Source: Anaerolineae bacterium
GTDB taxonomy: Bacteria; Chloroflexota; Anaerolineae; B4-G1; SLSP01
Length of the DNA stretch: 34,764 bases
Reading direction: 5' to 3'
NCBI GenBank assembly: GCA_016931185.1
Contig: JAFGFI010000265.1
Coordinates: forward strand, 1 to 34,764
Positions 33,395 through 34,764 of the stretch are shown piece by piece (position 1 is the stretch's first letter; each line of letters starts with the position of its first letter). The position numbers and the translations under genes are program-made. The notes beneath the pieces were generated by a model. It was not told where the DNA came from and did not search any database. It saw only the letters and a list, made by a program, of their open reading frames with translations.

Positions 33395-33442
33395 GATGCT
33401 AAACAACTTTTTAATTAACTATTTTTATGAGGAGATGAAGAG

Positions 33443-33613
33443 ATGAGTTTTGTAGAATGTCCAGAATGTGCTGCGGAGTTGGAATTGGAAGCCGGTATTG
33501 AAGAAGGCGAAATCGTTGTGTGTCCGGATTGTGGCGCGGAATTAGAAGTGGTCGGTGTAGCCCCTGTTGAAGTCGAACTTGCGCCCGAAGTGGAAGAGGA
33601 TTGGGGGGAATAG
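33443..33613 (+). CDS. lysW: Amino-group carrier protein LysW
   Basis: The 56-residue acidic protein has the zinc pair C6-x-x-C9 and C27-x-x-C30 ([22 protein letters not shown]) and the invariant C-terminal EDWGE. In the amino-carrier pathways of lysine (via alpha-aminoadipate) and arginine (via glutamate), LysX/ArgX ligates the substrate amino group to the C-terminal Glu of this protein, which protects it during the later steps. GAGGAG precedes ATG 33443. It is followed by lysX after 79 bp. The stop codon lies at the start of a heptamer array. No other genes of the pathway are in the window. Confidence 0.93.
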   Translation: MSFVECPECAAELELEAGIEEGEIVVCPDCGAELEVVGVAPVEVELAPEVEEDWGE

Positions 33614-33678
33614 CGGATAGCGAATGACGAATAGCGAATTACAGGTAATGAACGTTAATTCGCTATTCATAATCCGTT
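33609..33678. repeat. Heptamer-periodic array between lysW and lysX
   Basis: Ten consecutive 7-base units: AATAGCG, GATAGCG, AATGACG, AATAGCG, AATTACA, GGTAATG, AACGTTA, ATTCGCT, ATTCATA, ATCCGTT. The segment 33629-33641 is the exact inverted copy of 33656-33668 (13-bp stem). The lysW stop is inside it and the lysX ribosome binding site follows. Confidence 0.75.
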
Positions 33679-33692
33679 TCAAGGGGTGTTCT

Positions 33693-34559
33693 ATGAAAAT
33701 CGGTGTGTTGTATTCTCGCAAGCGGGTGGAAGAGAAGTTGATCACGGCGGCGATGGATGCGCGCGGGGTGGCGTGGGATAGGATTGATCCGCGTGAAGTA
33801 TCCTTTGAGGTGGGGGGCGCGGCGGACCTGGGCCAGTATAACGCGGTGCTGGTGCGCTGCTTGAGCCATACAAACGCTTATTACCTCACGCGCTGGCTTG
33901 AAAGTCTGGGGGTGCCTGCCATCAGCCCGCACAAAACCGTGGCTACGTGTGGGGATAAGTATCTCACCAGTGCCGCGCTGCAAGAGGCCGGTGTTCCAAT
34001 ACCGCGCACGCTGTTGGCACTATCACCGGAGGCGGCACTGGATGCGATTGAGATGATGGGGTATCCGGTAGTACTCAAACCCTTGTTCGGATCTTGGGGA
34101 CGGCTGTTGGCCCGTGTCAATGACCGGGATGCTGCGGAAGCTTTGCTGGAGCATAAGGCGACCCTCGGCGGTTACCAGCATAACGTCGTCTATATTCAAG
34201 AATATATCGAGAAGCCAGGTCGTGATATCCGCACGCTGGTTGTGGGGGGAGCGAATGAGCAGCCTAAAGTTATCTATGCCATCTACCGCCGGTCGGACCA
34301 TTGGATCACCAATACAGCGCGTGGCGGTAAGCCCGTGGTTTGCCCGCTGACCGAAGAGATTGATCACTGGTCACGCGAGGCGGCAAAGGCTGTCGGCGGT
34401 GGCACGGTCTCGGTGGACCTGTTTGAGACGTTGGATGGCCGTATCCTGGTCAACGAAGTCAATCACGCCCCCGAATTCCATGGTGCGAGTGAAGTGGTGG
34501 ATGTGGACATTGCGGGGGAGATTGTGGCCTACACGTTGCGCGTGGCGGAGCAAGAGTGA
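33693..34559 (+). CDS. lysX: LysW-amino acid ligase LysX/ArgX (RimK-type ATP-grasp)
   Basis: The 288-residue ATP-grasp protein has [19 protein letters not shown] (ATP-binding lysine), [20 protein letters not shown] and [16 protein letters not shown] (metal-binding Glu and Asn). Length and order match LysX/ArgX. It forms an isopeptide bond between the amino group of alpha-aminoadipate (lysine route) or glutamate (arginine route) and the last Glu of LysW, using ATP. Which substrate applies cannot be told here. ATG 33693 (MKIGVLYSR) is chosen since AAGGGG lies 8 bases upstream; an in-frame start at 33624 would read through the heptamer array. The gene stands after lysW in the same direction. Confidence 0.9.
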   Translation: MKIGVLYSRKRVEEKLITAAMDARGVAWDRIDPREVSFEVGGAADLGQYNAVLVRCLSHTNAYYLTRWLESLGVPAISPHKTVATCGDKYLTSAALQEAGVPIPRTLLALSPEAALDAIEMMGYPVVLKPLFGSWGRLLARVNDRDAAEALLEHKATLGGYQHNVVYIQEYIEKPGRDIRTLVVGGANEQPKVIYAIYRRSDHWITNTARGGKPVVCPLTEEIDHWSREAAKAVGGGTVSVDLFETLDGRILVNEVNHAPEFHGASEVVDVDIAGEIVAYTLRVAEQE

Positions 34560-34578
34560 CGGCATGGCAAGGTGCAGA

Positions 34579-34695
34579 GAAATTACGCATTAACGCTGTG
34601 TGTTCACCAGCAGTAGGATGAAAATTTAATTCGTAATTCGCTATTCGTAATTCGCTATTCGTAATTCGCTATTCGTAATTCGCTATTTTCAAGGG
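34579..34695 (+). repeat. Dispersed repeat family C, copy 2, with expanded heptamer tract
   Basis: Starts with AATTACGCATTAACGCTGTG, then CAGCAGTAGGATG, then eight 7-base units alternating ATTCGTA and ATTCGCT (34629-34684), ending TATTTTCAAGGG. It is a longer version of 22379-22460. Confidence 0.85.
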
Positions 34696-34764
34696 AATTA
34701 CCCATTAACGCGGTGCGTTCACCAGCAGTTGGATGAAAATTGAATCCGTAATTCGTAATTCGCT
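34694..34764 (+). repeat. Dispersed repeat family C, copy 3, cut by window end
   Basis: A direct tandem copy of the preceding unit: AATTACCCATTAACGCGGTG, CAGCAGTTGGATG and the start of a heptamer tract. The unit repeats about every 114 bp, so a longer array may continue beyond the window. Confidence 0.8.

Larger units (their letters stand above)
32831..33442. other. 612-bp divergent intergenic region
   Basis: It holds the family A repeat (32874-33086), then a rightward promoter, a short leader frame and a strong terminator hairpin ahead of lysW. The stretch 33087-33190 shows no feature. Confidence 0.7.

Noticed and set aside
33220..33442. T-box, lysine riboswitch or other metabolite riboswitch before lysW
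   Set aside because: No T-box consensus (AGGGTGG-type) and the leader is too short for the lysine riboswitch; a leader-peptide mechanism fits better.
1..34764. CRISPR arrays, tRNA and rRNA genes
   Set aside because: The repeats seen are 7-bp tandem units or single dispersed palindromes, without the repeat-spacer layout; no cloverleaf or rRNA segments were recognised by eye.

Overview
The window looks like a chromosomal stretch from a bacterium of the Chloroflexota (Anaerolineae-like). This is inferred from gene content: large STAND ATPases with WD40 repeats, CHAT proteases, flavodoxin/ferredoxin (EFR1-type) proteins, HEAT-repeat fusions, and the amino-carrier pair LysW/LysX. No rRNA, tRNA, CRISPR array, full-length transposase or phage structural gene was seen.

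Layout. (1) 1-8060: a leftward operon of a membrane-anchored STAND ATPase with about 16 WD40 repeats, a secreted LysM-adenosine deaminase, and a CHAT-protease/SIR2-like fusion. Its promoter lies inside a nested 44-bp palindrome (8009-8052). It resembles an immune or conflict operon with sensor/switch and effector, plus an unexpected extracellular deaminase. (2) 8164-10844: leftward membrane protein and three flavodoxin-type redox genes. (3) 11330-16324: rightward GNAT gene, a 183-bp MITE-like element, then two adjacent paralogous genes joining a primase-like (AEP) domain to HEAT repeats. Both carry an E-x-D in place of the usual D-x-D. (4) 16388-24523: a long rightward run of small accessory enzymes (alpha/alpha-toroid-like, DinB, GFA, GNAT, VOC, SDR, APH(9)-like kinase, flavodoxin), with a truncated GNAT and small palindromic repeats. 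(5) 24721-26451: an orphan T2SSF-like domain protein and a membrane protein whose upstream region was hit by a second MITE copy. (6) 26463-32830: leftward genes for an alpha/alpha-barrel-like protein, patatin lipase, three TIM-barrel sugar isomerase/epimerase-like proteins and a TtcA-like tRNA thiolase. (7) 32874-34764: a second palindromic repeat family, a probable promoter/leader-peptide/attenuator, then lysW and lysX, then tandem repeats.

The window is unusually rich in structured repeats. Three 183-bp elements carry terminal inverted repeats and 8-bp target duplications. A second family (about 213 bp) shares the same central hairpin, with compensatory changes in the stem. A different class of 7-bp periodic arrays occurs at seven or more sites, often covering the stop codon of one gene or sitting next to the ribosome binding site of the next.

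Best candidates for new biology: the STAND/adenosine deaminase/CHAT-SIR2 operon, the twin AEP-HEAT genes, the heptamer arrays and hairpin elements, and the apparent attenuator in front of lysWX.
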